64,000 bases of DNA from Humitalea sp050632385 (GTDB lineage: Bacteria; Pseudomonadota; Alphaproteobacteria; Acetobacterales; Acetobacteraceae): the NCBI RefSeq assembly GCF_050632385.1, contig NZ_CP192599.1, positions 1,426,001 to 1,490,000 on the forward strand, given 5' to 3'. Shown one piece after another: positions 22,808 to 30,442 of the stretch. Position 1 is the first letter of the stretch; every line of letters begins with the position of its first letter. The notes beneath the pieces were generated by a model, which was not told where the DNA came from, did not search any database, and saw nothing but the letters and a program-made list of their open reading frames with translations. The translations under genes were made by a program, and so were the position numbers.

Positions 22808-23989
22808 TCAGCCCGATGCGGCGCGGCGTTTCGCTTCCGGGTCCGGCCCCAATGCGCCAAGGATTTCGGCGGTGTGCTGGCCTGGGGTCGCCAGGTCGAA
22901 GCGCACGCCGAGCCGTGTGTCGCCGAATTGCAGCGGCAGCGCGGGCACCGAGGTAGCGCGCCCATCCGGCAGGGTCAGCGGCAGCATGCCGCCGCCGGCA
23001 TTCAGATGCGGATCATCGTAGAGATCCCCGGGCTGGGTGATGCGCGCGAAGGGCAGGCCCGCGGTTTCGCACAGCGCCTCCAAGGTCGCGGCGTCGCGTT
23101 TGCCGAGCAGGGTCTGCACCAGCGGGATCAGCGTTTCCCGTCCCTGCGAGCGCAGCGTGTTGCTGGCCCATTGCGGGTCGAGCAGCGCCGGCTCCGCCAG
23201 TTCGCGCGTGAAGATCGTCCATTGCCTGTCGGTGACGACGCCGACGAACAGCGCCACGCCGTCGGATGTGGTGAAGATGTCATAGACGCCCCAGGCCCGC
23301 TTGCCCGCGGCCATCGGCGGCGGTGCGACGCCGGTGATGGCCTGTTGCAGCATGTGGGTGGAGACGAGGTAGGCCGCGTTTTCGAACAGCCCGGACTGGA
23401 TGAGTTCGCCCTTGCCGGTGAGTTCCCGCTTGCGCAGCGCGGCCATGACGCCGATCGCGCCGAACATGCCGCCCATCATGTCGTTCACCGGCGCGCCCGC
23501 GCGCAGCGGCCGCCCGGGCGGGCCGGTCATGTAGGCGAGGCCCGACATCATCTGCACGACCTCGTCCAGCGCCGTGCGATTCTCGTAGGGGCCGCTGAGG
23601 AAGCCCTTGAGCGAGCAGTAGATCAGCCGCGGATGTCGCTTGGACAATTCCTCATAGCCGAGGCCGCGCGCGGCGAGGCCGCCTGGGCGAAAGTTTTCGA
23701 TCAGCACATCGGCGGTGTCGATCAGCCGCAGCAGGGTCGCCACGTCGTCACCATTGGCGGTGTCGAGTTGCACCGACTTCTTGTTGCGCGAGAAGGCGGC
23801 GAAGAAGCCCGTGCCGGTCGAGGTCAGATAGCGCGTGCGATCGCCGGGCCCGGGCGGTTCCACCTTGATGACCTCGGCGCCGAGGTCGGCCAGGACCAGG
23901 CCACAGCTCGGCCCCATCACCATGTGGGAGAATTCGATGACCCGCACGCCCGCCAGGGGCAGCGGGCCGGCCGCCATTGTCTCGCTCAC
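22808..23989 (-). CDS. CaiB/BaiF-family CoA-transferase
   Basis: 393 residues, full length. Starts with LAGVRVIEFSHMVMGP and LADLGAEVIKVEPPGPGD, then NKKSVQLD and LIENFRPGGLAARGLGY. The Asp in GAPVNDMMGGMFGAIGVMAA is at the position of the covalent-adduct aspartate of this family. The start overlaps the lyase stop (ATGA at 23989-23986). It should load CoA onto a carboxylic acid for cleavage by the lyase, and the two Bug receptors downstream would supply that acid. Succinyl-CoA is a common donor in such systems. Confidence 0.92.
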   Translation of the reverse strand: MSETMAAGPLPLAGVRVIEFSHMVMGPSCGLVLADLGAEVIKVEPPGPGDRTRYLTSTGTGFFAAFSRNKKSVQLDTANGDDVATLLRLIDTADVLIENFRPGGLAARGLGYEELSKRHPRLIYCSLKGFLSGPYENRTALDEVVQMMSGLAYMTGPPGRPLRAGAPVNDMMGGMFGAIGVMAALRKRELTGKGELIQSGLFENAAYLVSTHMLQQAITGVAPPPMAAGKRAWGVYDIFTTSDGVALFVGVVTDRQWTIFTRELAEPALLDPQWASNTLRSQGRETLIPLVQTLLGKRDAATLEALCETAGLPFARITQPGDLYDDPHLNAGGGMLPLTLPDGRATSVPALPLQFGDTRLGVRFDLATPGQHTAEILGALGPDPEAKRRAASG

Positions 23990-24963
23990 GCCGCCACCGC
24001 CGGGCGCGCGACGAGCTTGCCGGTGCCCTCCGGCGCCGCGGCGCCGGAGGCGTAGTGGAAGCCCTTCTCGACGCCGACTTCGGGCAGGTAGCCGTAAACG
24101 GCTTCGCCAGGCAGCCCTTCCAGCAGGATGGCCCGCGCCTCCGCGAGGCGGGCGAGGTCGATGCCGGTGTCGAGGCCCATCGCCTCAAGCATCCAGACCA
24201 GGTCTTCGGTGACGATGTTGCCAGTGGCGCCCGGCGAATAGGGGCAGCCGCCGATGCCGCCCTGGGAGGCATCGAAGGTCGTCACCCCGACGTCCAGCGC
24301 CGCGATGACATTGGCCAGGCCCTGGCCGCGGGTGTTGTGGAAATGCGCGCCGCCGGCCTTGGCGCCGATTTCCGCATGCAGCCGGGTAAACAACCGCTTC
24401 ACCTGCGCCGGATTGGCGTAGCCGACGCCGTCGCTGAGCCCGATGCTGTCGGCGCCCTGTTCGGCCAGGCGCACCGCCATGTCGATGACGCGGTCTTCCG
24501 GCACGGGGCCTTCGATGGTGCAGCCGAAGGCGGTGGAGATGCCGATTTCGATATCGGGTCGCGCGCCGGCCGGCAGGCTGTCGCGCCAGGCCACGACTTC
24601 ACCGACCTGCAGGATCGCCTGGTCGGTCGTGACGCCGATATTGGCCAGGCTGTGCAGGTAGGATGCCGAGACGGGCATGGTGATCTTATGCGCCCCGGCC
24701 GCACCGGCCGCCTGCGCGCCGCGCAGATTGGGCGCCAGCGCCATGACGGTGACCCCGGGCAGGTCGAGCGCGCCGCGCACCACGGCGGCGGCATCGGCCA
24801 TCTGCGGCAGCTTCTTCGGATTGACGAAGGAGCCGACCTCGATCTCCCGCAGGCCGGCCGCGGCCAGGGCGCGGATCCAGCGCAGCTTGGCCTCGGTCGG
24901 CATGGTACGGTGGATGGATTGCAGGCCGTCGCGCGGCCCGACCTCACTGACGAGGATGTTCAT
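23986..24963 (-). CDS. Hydroxymethylglutaryl-CoA lyase-family enzyme
   Basis: 325 residues with a canonical active site: SEVGPRDGLQ (Arg 11, Asp 12), AHFHNTRGQGLAN for metal binding, and GGIGGCPYSPGATGNIVTED with the catalytic-loop cysteine. It cleaves an acyl-CoA to acetyl-CoA plus a keto acid or acetoacetate. Unlike the lyase-like gene at 525-1487, it retains the GPRDG aspartate, so a true HMG-CoA or citramalyl-CoA lyase role is plausible. It is the first gene of the operon and is divergent from the IclR regulator, whose operator-like site lies in the 110-bp gap. Confidence 0.9.
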   Translation of the reverse strand: MNILVSEVGPRDGLQSIHRTMPTEAKLRWIRALAAAGLREIEVGSFVNPKKLPQMADAAAVVRGALDLPGVTVMALAPNLRGAQAAGAAGAHKITMPVSASYLHSLANIGVTTDQAILQVGEVVAWRDSLPAGARPDIEIGISTAFGCTIEGPVPEDRVIDMAVRLAEQGADSIGLSDGVGYANPAQVKRLFTRLHAEIGAKAGGAHFHNTRGQGLANVIAALDVGVTTFDASQGGIGGCPYSPGATGNIVTEDLVWMLEAMGLDTGIDLARLAEARAILLEGLPGEAVYGYLPEVGVEKGFHYASGAAAPEGTGKLVARPAVAA

Positions 24964-24995
24964 TGCGATGTTCCCTCAAAACTGCGGACGAGGCA

Positions 24996-25016
24996 ATTTT
25001 CTATTGTACAGAAAAT
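24996..25016. promoter_or_regulatory. Operator-like palindrome between lyase and iclR genes
   Basis: ATTTTCT (24996-25002), seven bases, AGAAAAT (25010-25016) form a perfect inverted repeat. A related half, TGTAGAGAAAAC, follows at 25026-25036, echoing TGTACAGAAAAT. The stretch is sharply AT-rich in a GC-rich region and lies between the divergent starts, as expected for an IclR binding site and overlapping promoters. Confidence 0.55.
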
Positions 25017-25073
25017 ATTTCTTGTGTAGAGAAAACTATCAAGAGCTTCAGCCATGGTCAAGGAAACGGGTGG

Positions 25074-25817
25074 ATGGAGGCGCCAGCAAAACGTCGTGGC
25101 CGTCCGCGATCCGTCGCGGCCGAGGACGCGATCGAACCCCGCGTCGAAGCGGTCGAACGGGCGCTGTCCCTGCTGAACGCCTTCGCCGATGGTCGCGCCC
25201 GGTTGGCGCTGAGCGAACTGGCCGCCCGCGCCGGGCTTTATCCCAGCACGGTGCTACGGCTCGCCGGGTCGCTGGCGCGGTTCGGTTATTTGCATCGTGA
25301 GGCCGATGGGCAGTTTCGCCTCGGCCCCGCGCCGCTGCGCCTGGGACTGCTCTACCAGGCGAATTTCAACCTGGCCGACCGCGTCCGCCCCGCGTTGATG
25401 GCCCTGACCGAATGCACCGGGGAGACAGCGTCCTTCTTCATCCGCGAGGGCGACACCCGTGTTTGCCTGTTCCGCCACCACGCCGACCGGAGCATCCGGC
25501 ATCATATCGAGGAAGGTTCAGCGCTGCCGATCGATCGCGGTGCCAGCGGGCGCGTGCTGACCGCCTTCACCGGCGGGGTGACGGCGATGGATGCGATCGT
25601 GCGGAAGCAGGGCTTCCATATCTCGATGGGCGAGCGCGATCAGGACAGCGTCGCGGTGGCCGCCCCGGTGTTCGGGCCGGAGAGGCTGGTCGGCGCGCTC
25701 GGCGTGACGGGCCCGCGCGAGCGCTTCGAACGCGTCGATCGCGACGAGCGCGCGGGCGTCATTGTCGCCGCGGCCGAGGTGCTGACGCGCCTGCTCGGCG
25801 GCCGGGCGCCAGGCTGA
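25074..25817 (+). CDS. IclR-family transcriptional regulator
   Basis: 247 residues. N-terminal winged helix about residues 20-80: VEAVERALSLLNAFADG, LSELAARAGLYPSTVLRLAG and a short wing YLHREADGQFRLG. The C-terminal GAF-like ligand domain has LTECTGETASFFIREGD, DRGASGRVLTAF and SVAVAAPVFG. ATG 25074 is preceded by AAGGAAA; an earlier in-frame ATG would place the lyase promoter inside the coding region. Divergent from the lyase/CoA-transferase/Bug operon and most likely its regulator. Its stop is only 2 bp from the catalase stop, so the two convergent transcripts must overlap. Confidence 0.92.
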   Translation: MEAPAKRRGRPRSVAAEDAIEPRVEAVERALSLLNAFADGRARLALSELAARAGLYPSTVLRLAGSLARFGYLHREADGQFRLGPAPLRLGLLYQANFNLADRVRPALMALTECTGETASFFIREGDTRVCLFRHHADRSIRHHIEEGSALPIDRGASGRVLTAFTGGVTAMDAIVRKQGFHISMGERDQDSVAVAAPVFGPERLVGALGVTGPRERFERVDRDERAGVIVAAAEVLTRLLGGRAPG

Positions 25818-25819
25818 GG

Positions 25820-27973
25820 TCAAGCTTGCTTCTTATGCGGTTTCGTTGGGCCGGCCGACGTCGGTCGTGGTGGGGGCAGGTCGGCCTCACGGTCCCAGAA
25901 CCGCATCGCCCGGCAACGGACAACGAAGCCTGTCGCGTCGGCCGCGCCGCGCAGCGGCACGAAGCCGCCATCATCGGTCGGCACGCCAATCTTCGCGAAT
26001 AGTGTTCCGGCGGCTTCGACATGGCCGATGAATTTGCAATGGGCGACGGCATCGGCGAGGAAATCGCGCGCCGCGGGCATCGTCGCCAGAAGCGCCGCGC
26101 CATCGGTGGATGGCAGGATGGCCACCGCGTCGAACAGCACGGAGGGGGCTGCGACCAGGGCATGATGCGCGGCGATCGTGTTGCCATCGCTGGCGACGAT
26201 GCCGGCGATGCTCGGTGCGACCAGTTCCAGCGTCGCGCCTTCGGCCTCAAGCACCGAACGCAGTGCCGTCAGCAGGGCCGCATCGGTGCCGTCGGTCACC
26301 AGGGCGCCCACCTTGCGGCCACCGAAGTTCGGCGGCGGGTTGAGCAATATGCTCAGCGCCGATGAAGGCGGCAGGTCGGTGCGGATCGGGCGGGCCGGCT
26401 CGGCGGCCGCCGGCAGTTTCGCGATGCCGAGTTTTTCCGCGACCGCGGCCGCCAGCGCGCCATCCACATTGAGCAGGTGGGATACGACGCGCAGGCGGAT
26501 CGCCAGCGTCTCCACCTTGCCGAGTTCAAAGGCGAAGGCGTCGCGGATATGGCCCTGCTCCACGGGAGTCTGGCTGATGTAGAACTGCCGCGCCTGGCTG
26601 TAGTGGTCGGCGAAGCGCTCCGGCCGCGCCCGCAGCTTGGCGCCTGATTCCTCCACGGGATGCGTCACGAAGCCGTGCTTTGGCGATTCGCGGGGGCCGC
26701 CGGCGGCGCCGCCCCAGGAATTGGGTTCGTAATTCGCCCGGCCTTTCGGGTTGTGGAAGGCCATGTGCCCATCCTGCTGGAAATGCGCGAAGGGGCATTT
26801 CGGTGCGTTGATCGGCAGGTGCACGAAGTTCGGCCCGCCAAGCCGCTTCAACTGGGTGTCGAGGTAGGAGAAGTTGCGTCCCTGCAGCAGCGGGTCATTG
26901 GTGAAGTCCACGCCGGGGACGATGTTCTGGGTCATGAAGGCGACCTGCTCCGTCTCGGCGAAGAAATTGTCCACCACGCGATCGAGCACCAGGCGCCCGA
27001 CGCGGCGGATGGGGACCTGCTCCTCCGGAATCAGCTTGGTCGGGTCCAGGACATCGAACGCGAAGGTCTTGGCAAATTCCTCATCGAACAATTGCAGGCC
27101 GAGTTCCCATTCGGGAAAATCACCGGACTGGATCGCCGCCCACATGTCGCGGCGGTGGAAATCGGCATCGGCGCCGTTCAGTTTCACGGCCTCGTTCCAC
27201 ACCACCGACTGCATGCCGCCCTTGGGCTTCCAGTGGAACTTCACGAAGGTGGCGCGCCCTTCGGCATTGACCAGGCGGAAGGTATGGACGCCAAAACCTT
27301 CCATGAAGCGCAGCGACCGTGGGATCGCCCGGTCGGACATCGCCCACATCAGCATATGCGTGGATTCCGGGGTGAGCGAGACGAAGTCCCAGAAGTTGTC
27401 ATGCGCCGTCGCGGCCTGGGGGAAGCCGCGATCGGGTTCTTCCTTCGCGGCATGGATCAGGTCGGGGAACTTGATGGGGTCCTGGATGAAGAAGACCGGA
27501 ATGTTGTTGCCGACGATGTCCCAGTTGCCCTCCTGCGTGTAGAGTTTTACCGCGAAACCGCGCACGTCGCGCGCGAGATCCGGCGAACCCTTGTTGCCGG
27601 CGACCGTCGAGAAGCGGACGAAGGCCGGTGTGCGTTCGCCCTTGCGGGCGAAGATGTCGGCACGGGTGATATCGGTCAGCGGTTCGTAGGTCTCGAAGAA
27701 CCCATGCGCGGCAAAGCCGCGTGCATGGACGACGCGTTCGGGGATGCGTTCGTGGTCGAAGTGGAAAATCTTCTCGCGGAAATGCGCATCTTCCAGCAGG
27801 GCAGGGCCGCGTGCGCCGATGCGCAGGCTGTTCTGGTCATCGGATACCGGGCTGCCTTGCTGCGTGGTCAGAACGGGCACATCGCCGCCGGCGGTCTGAT
27901 GGGTCTCGCCGCCCTTGCCACGAAAGCCTTGCGGGCTGCTCTGAACGGATCGCGGCGTTTTTTTTCCAGGCAT
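25820..27973 (-). CDS. katE: Large-subunit monofunctional catalase (HPII/KatE type)
   Basis: 717 residues, the long HPII-type clade (small catalases have about 500). The heme site is intact: distal His in RVVHARGFAAHGFFE, distal Asn in WDIVGNNIPVFFIQD, and the proximal Tyr in GRNFSYLDTQLKRLGG. After about residue 550 a flavodoxin/DJ-1-like C-terminal domain follows (GRKVGALVTDGTDAALL), with no catalytic Cys obvious. It removes hydrogen peroxide in the cytoplasm. The N-terminal lysine and glutamine-rich tail (about residues 1-45) is typical of this clade. It is divergent from the stress-type gene, and HPII enzymes are usually under general-stress control. Confidence 0.96.
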   Translation of the reverse strand: MPGKKTPRSVQSSPQGFRGKGGETHQTAGGDVPVLTTQQGSPVSDDQNSLRIGARGPALLEDAHFREKIFHFDHERIPERVVHARGFAAHGFFETYEPLTDITRADIFARKGERTPAFVRFSTVAGNKGSPDLARDVRGFAVKLYTQEGNWDIVGNNIPVFFIQDPIKFPDLIHAAKEEPDRGFPQAATAHDNFWDFVSLTPESTHMLMWAMSDRAIPRSLRFMEGFGVHTFRLVNAEGRATFVKFHWKPKGGMQSVVWNEAVKLNGADADFHRRDMWAAIQSGDFPEWELGLQLFDEEFAKTFAFDVLDPTKLIPEEQVPIRRVGRLVLDRVVDNFFAETEQVAFMTQNIVPGVDFTNDPLLQGRNFSYLDTQLKRLGGPNFVHLPINAPKCPFAHFQQDGHMAFHNPKGRANYEPNSWGGAAGGPRESPKHGFVTHPVEESGAKLRARPERFADHYSQARQFYISQTPVEQGHIRDAFAFELGKVETLAIRLRVVSHLLNVDGALAAAVAEKLGIAKLPAAAEPARPIRTDLPPSSALSILLNPPPNFGGRKVGALVTDGTDAALLTALRSVLEAEGATLELVAPSIAGIVASDGNTIAAHHALVAAPSVLFDAVAILPSTDGAALLATMPAARDFLADAVAHCKFIGHVEAAGTLFAKIGVPTDDGGFVPLRGAADATGFVVRCRAMRFWDREADLPPPRPTSAGPTKPHKKQA

Positions 27974-28007
27974 GGGTCCGATTCCTCGATCGCACGGGTC
28001 GTGGATC

Positions 28008-28032
28008 AGGAACGTTTCCCGGGCTGGATGGT
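28008..28032 (+). promoter_or_regulatory. Possible EcfG-type general-stress promoter
   Basis: GGAAC (28008-28012), 17-nt spacer, GTT (28030-28032) follows the alphaproteobacterial EcfG pattern of GGAAC, 16-17 bases, cGTT, though the base before GTT is G. It points toward the stress-protein gene, 142 bp downstream. No matching site was seen for katE on the other strand. Confidence 0.45.
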
Positions 28033-28056
28033 TGCGCGATCACCGCTTTGCGGGGC

Positions 28057-28089
28057 CAGGGCAACTTTCTCCCTCCGCAATAGTTGCCC
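28057..28089. repeat. 9-bp inverted repeat in the katE/stress-gene divergent gap
   Basis: AGGGCAACT (28057-28065) and AGTTGCCCT (28081-28089) are exactly complementary with a 15-nt spacer. It lies between the divergent starts, downstream of the EcfG-like promoter, and could be a regulator site or a hairpin in the leader of the stress-protein transcript. Confidence 0.45.
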
Positions 28090-28173
28090 TCCCGGGGGCC
28101 GCCGTCCTGGTGCTTCTCGGCGCGCTCGCCGCGGCCGGAGAGCGACACCACGCCCGAGAACAGGAGTCAGACC

Positions 28174-28641
28174 ATGAGCATTCGAACGCACACCAGCCTG
28201 TTCGACACCCATAGTGACGCCATTGCCGCGGTGCGCGACCTTGAGGCGACGGGCTTCACCAATGAAGAAATTCGCATCGTCGGCAACTACGCGGACATGG
28301 CGACCGGTGCTGGCGGGCTGCTTGGCCTGCTGACGGAGGGTGGCGTCGATGAGAAGGACGCCCATGTCCATGCCGAGGGCATTCGGCGTGGCGGCACGAT
28401 CGTGACGGTCCGCACCGACGCGACCCGCGTCTCGCACGCGGCGAACATTCTGACGCGCCATATGCCGGTGAACATTGCCAGCCGCGAGGCGGAATACCGC
28501 AAGGCGGGCTGGAACGGTTACAATGGTGGTGGTGACGTCATGTTCCCCACACAGCCGGCTGACCAACCGAGGGAGGCAGGGAGCCGCCAAACGGGCTGCC
28601 TGCCTCCCGGTCGGGCGATCCTTAGTCCAGGCGGATATTGA
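28174..28641 (+). CDS. General-stress-type protein (YflT/GSP17M-like)
   Basis: 155 residues. The first 110 form the small alpha/beta domain seen in general-stress proteins: HSDAIAAVRDLEATGFTNEE, IRIVGN, a glycine-rich GAGGLLGLLTEGGVDEKDA segment and GGTIVTVRTD. ATG 28174 follows an AGGAG site. After GWNGYNGGG the tail of about 40 residues is low in conserved character and runs through a strong hairpin and into the end of the convergent Bug gene, so the natural end may once have been earlier. The function is unknown. It probably belongs to the general stress response, given the catalase next door and the possible EcfG promoter. Confidence 0.75.
   Translation: MSIRTHTSLFDTHSDAIAAVRDLEATGFTNEEIRIVGNYADMATGAGGLLGLLTEGGVDEKDAHVHAEGIRRGGTIVTVRTDATRVSHAANILTRHMPVNIASREAEYRKAGWNGYNGGGDVMFPTQPADQPREAGSRQTGCLPPGRAILSPGGY
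28571..28608. terminator. Terminator-like hairpin between stress gene and convergent Bug gene
   Basis: GGGAGGCAGG (28571-28580) pairs perfectly with CCTGCCTCCC (28599-28608); an inner AGCC/GGCT pair adds four more base pairs after one mismatch. It precedes the Bug gene stop by 13 bp and lies inside the annotated stress-gene tail, so it is probably a shared terminator. Neither side has a long U-tract. Confidence 0.6.
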
Positions 28642-29590
28642 GGCTGCGCACGACCACGCCCAGGCTTTCCCGATCGGCGGCGATAAAGGCGCGCGTCTCC
28701 TCGGGCGACATCCCGACAGGGAGGATGCCCTGGGCACGGAAAACCTCCTGCACCGCCGGCGTGCGCAGGGCCTCCGACGAGGCGGTGGCGATGCGCGCCA
28801 CGACCGCGGGCGGTGTGCGGGCCGGGGCGAGCAGGGCGAACCAGTTCGCGGCGTCGAGCGGCATGCCGAGTTCCCGCAGGGTCGGCACGGCGGGCAACAG
28901 CGGCACGCGTTCGGCCGAGCCGATGCCCAGGATCTTGACGCGCCCATCGCGCGCCAGCGCCTCGGCCGGTCCCGCGTTCATGAACATGGCGTCAACCTGG
29001 GCCGCCACGAGGGCCGTATAGGCCGGGGCCGCCCCCGTGTAGGGCACATGCAGCAGATCCAGCCCGGCGCGCTGGATCACGCTTGCCGCGGCAAGCTGCG
29101 ATGTCGACCCGATGCCCCAGGACGCGTAGGTCAGTTGGCCCGGGCGGCTCCGCGCGAGATTGACGAAGGCATCGAGCGAATCCGTCCCGAGCCCCGAGCG
29201 GACGACGAGGGCGAAGGGCCCATTCGCGAAGACGGTGATCGGTTCGAAGCCCGCGACCGGATCGTAGGTAAGGCGCGAGTAGACCAGCGGGTTGACCGAA
29301 TGCGTCTCGGCACTGGCGACGAAGAGCGTGTGCCCGTCCGGCCGCGCGCTGGCGACGGCCTGTGCACCGACGGCGCCGTTGGCGCCGGGACGGTTGTCGA
29401 CGACCACGGGTTGGCCGAGCAGCGGGCCCATGGCGGTTGCCAGGGCGCGCGAGATGACGTCGGTCGCGCCGCCGGCATTCCAGGGCACGACGATGCGGAC
29501 GGGCTGGTCCGGGAAGGCAAGGGCGGGTGCGGCCATGGCAAAGGTGGCGCCGGCGCCCAGCACTGCGCGGCGTGAGAGCGGTATCCTCAT
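28622..29590 (-). CDS. Bug/TctC-family tripartite tricarboxylate receptor
   Basis: 322 residues. The signal peptide runs from MRIPLSRRAVLGAGATFAMA to the Ala-rich region before FPDQ, then VRIVVPWNAGGATDVISRAL and VVVDNRPGANGAVGAQAVAS follow as the ligand loops. A GGAG site lies before ATG 29590. It overlaps the stress-gene frame by 20 bp at the 3' end. It is divergent from the cysteine-hydrolase/hydantoinase genes, so a ureido or amide carboxylate such as N-carbamoyl amino acid is a possible ligand; that is inference. Confidence 0.92.
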   Translation of the reverse strand: MRIPLSRRAVLGAGATFAMAAPALAFPDQPVRIVVPWNAGGATDVISRALATAMGPLLGQPVVVDNRPGANGAVGAQAVASARPDGHTLFVASAETHSVNPLVYSRLTYDPVAGFEPITVFANGPFALVVRSGLGTDSLDAFVNLARSRPGQLTYASWGIGSTSQLAAASVIQRAGLDLLHVPYTGAAPAYTALVAAQVDAMFMNAGPAEALARDGRVKILGIGSAERVPLLPAVPTLRELGMPLDAANWFALLAPARTPPAVVARIATASSEALRTPAVQEVFRAQGILPVGMSPEETRAFIAADRESLGVVVRSLNIRLD

Positions 29591-29750
29591 GGGGTGTGCT
29601 CCTGCGAATATGATGCGGCTGCGCGCCCCGTGGCAGGACACCGGCGCATATCATTCCGCGCCATCGACGCTGTCAACAGACTGGGATCCCACTTGTGTGG
29701 CAGCCCGCTCTCCCGCTACCACATCAGCGGATTTGGATCGGAGGGCGCAG

Positions 29751-30437
29751 ATGAAACCCTGGGACGGCATCATTCCGGACGAGGAGCAGAAGGCCTATGG
29801 CGCGGCAGGCTTCGGCCGCACCTCCGGGCTCGGGCGGCGACCGGCACTGCTGATCATCGACGTCCAGTACCGCACGGTCGGCACGCGCCCGATGCCGTTC
29901 TGGGAGGCGATCAAGGAATTCCCGACCTCCTGCGGCGATGTGGGCTGGGCGGCGGTGCACCGCATCGAGACGCTGCTCACGCTGTTTCGGGCGCGCGGCT
30001 GGCCGGTGCTCTACCCGCATGTCTCGCCGAAGGAGAGCTTCGACCAGGGACGCTTGGCCGAGAAGGTGCCGGCCCTGATGACCGTGGCACGCAACGGCTA
30101 CGACTTCGTCGAGGAGATCCGCCCGCAGCCGAAGGACATCCTGCTGCCGAAGAAGCATCCCAGCGCCTTCTTCGGCACGCCGCTCGCCAGTTACCTGATC
30201 GATCTTGGCGCCGACACGCTCGTCGTCACCGGTTGCACCACGAGCGGCTGCGTGCGCGGTTCGGTGGTCGATGGCTTCGCCTACAACTTCAAGGTCGTTG
30301 TCCCGCATGATGCGGTCTACGACCGTAGCCGGGTGTCGCACGCCGTGAACCTGTTCGACATGGCCTCCAAATACGCCGACGTGATGAGCACCGAGGAATG
30401 CGCGGCCGCGCTGCGGGCGCTGCCGGCGGCGGGGTGA
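29751..30437 (+). CDS. Isochorismatase-fold cysteine hydrolase (N-carbamoylsarcosine amidase-like)
   Basis: 228 residues. The catalytic triad of the family can be placed: Asp 37 in ALLIIDVQY, Lys 134 or 135 in LLPKKHPSAFFGT, and Cys 167 in VTGCTTSGCVRGSVVDG, where TTSGCVR is the pattern of N-carbamoylsarcosine amidase and maleamate amidohydrolase relatives. These enzymes release ammonia, with or without CO2, from a carbamoyl or amide group. ATG 29751 is preceded by GGAGGG. It sits directly before a hydantoinase-like gene, so ring opening followed by carbamoyl removal is a natural pair, like the creatinine/N-methylhydantoin route. Confidence 0.88.
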   Translation: MKPWDGIIPDEEQKAYGAAGFGRTSGLGRRPALLIIDVQYRTVGTRPMPFWEAIKEFPTSCGDVGWAAVHRIETLLTLFRARGWPVLYPHVSPKESFDQGRLAEKVPALMTVARNGYDFVEEIRPQPKDILLPKKHPSAFFGTPLASYLIDLGADTLVVTGCTTSGCVRGSVVDGFAYNFKVVVPHDAVYDRSRVSHAVNLFDMASKYADVMSTEECAAALRALPAAG

Positions 30438-30442
30438 CGGCC

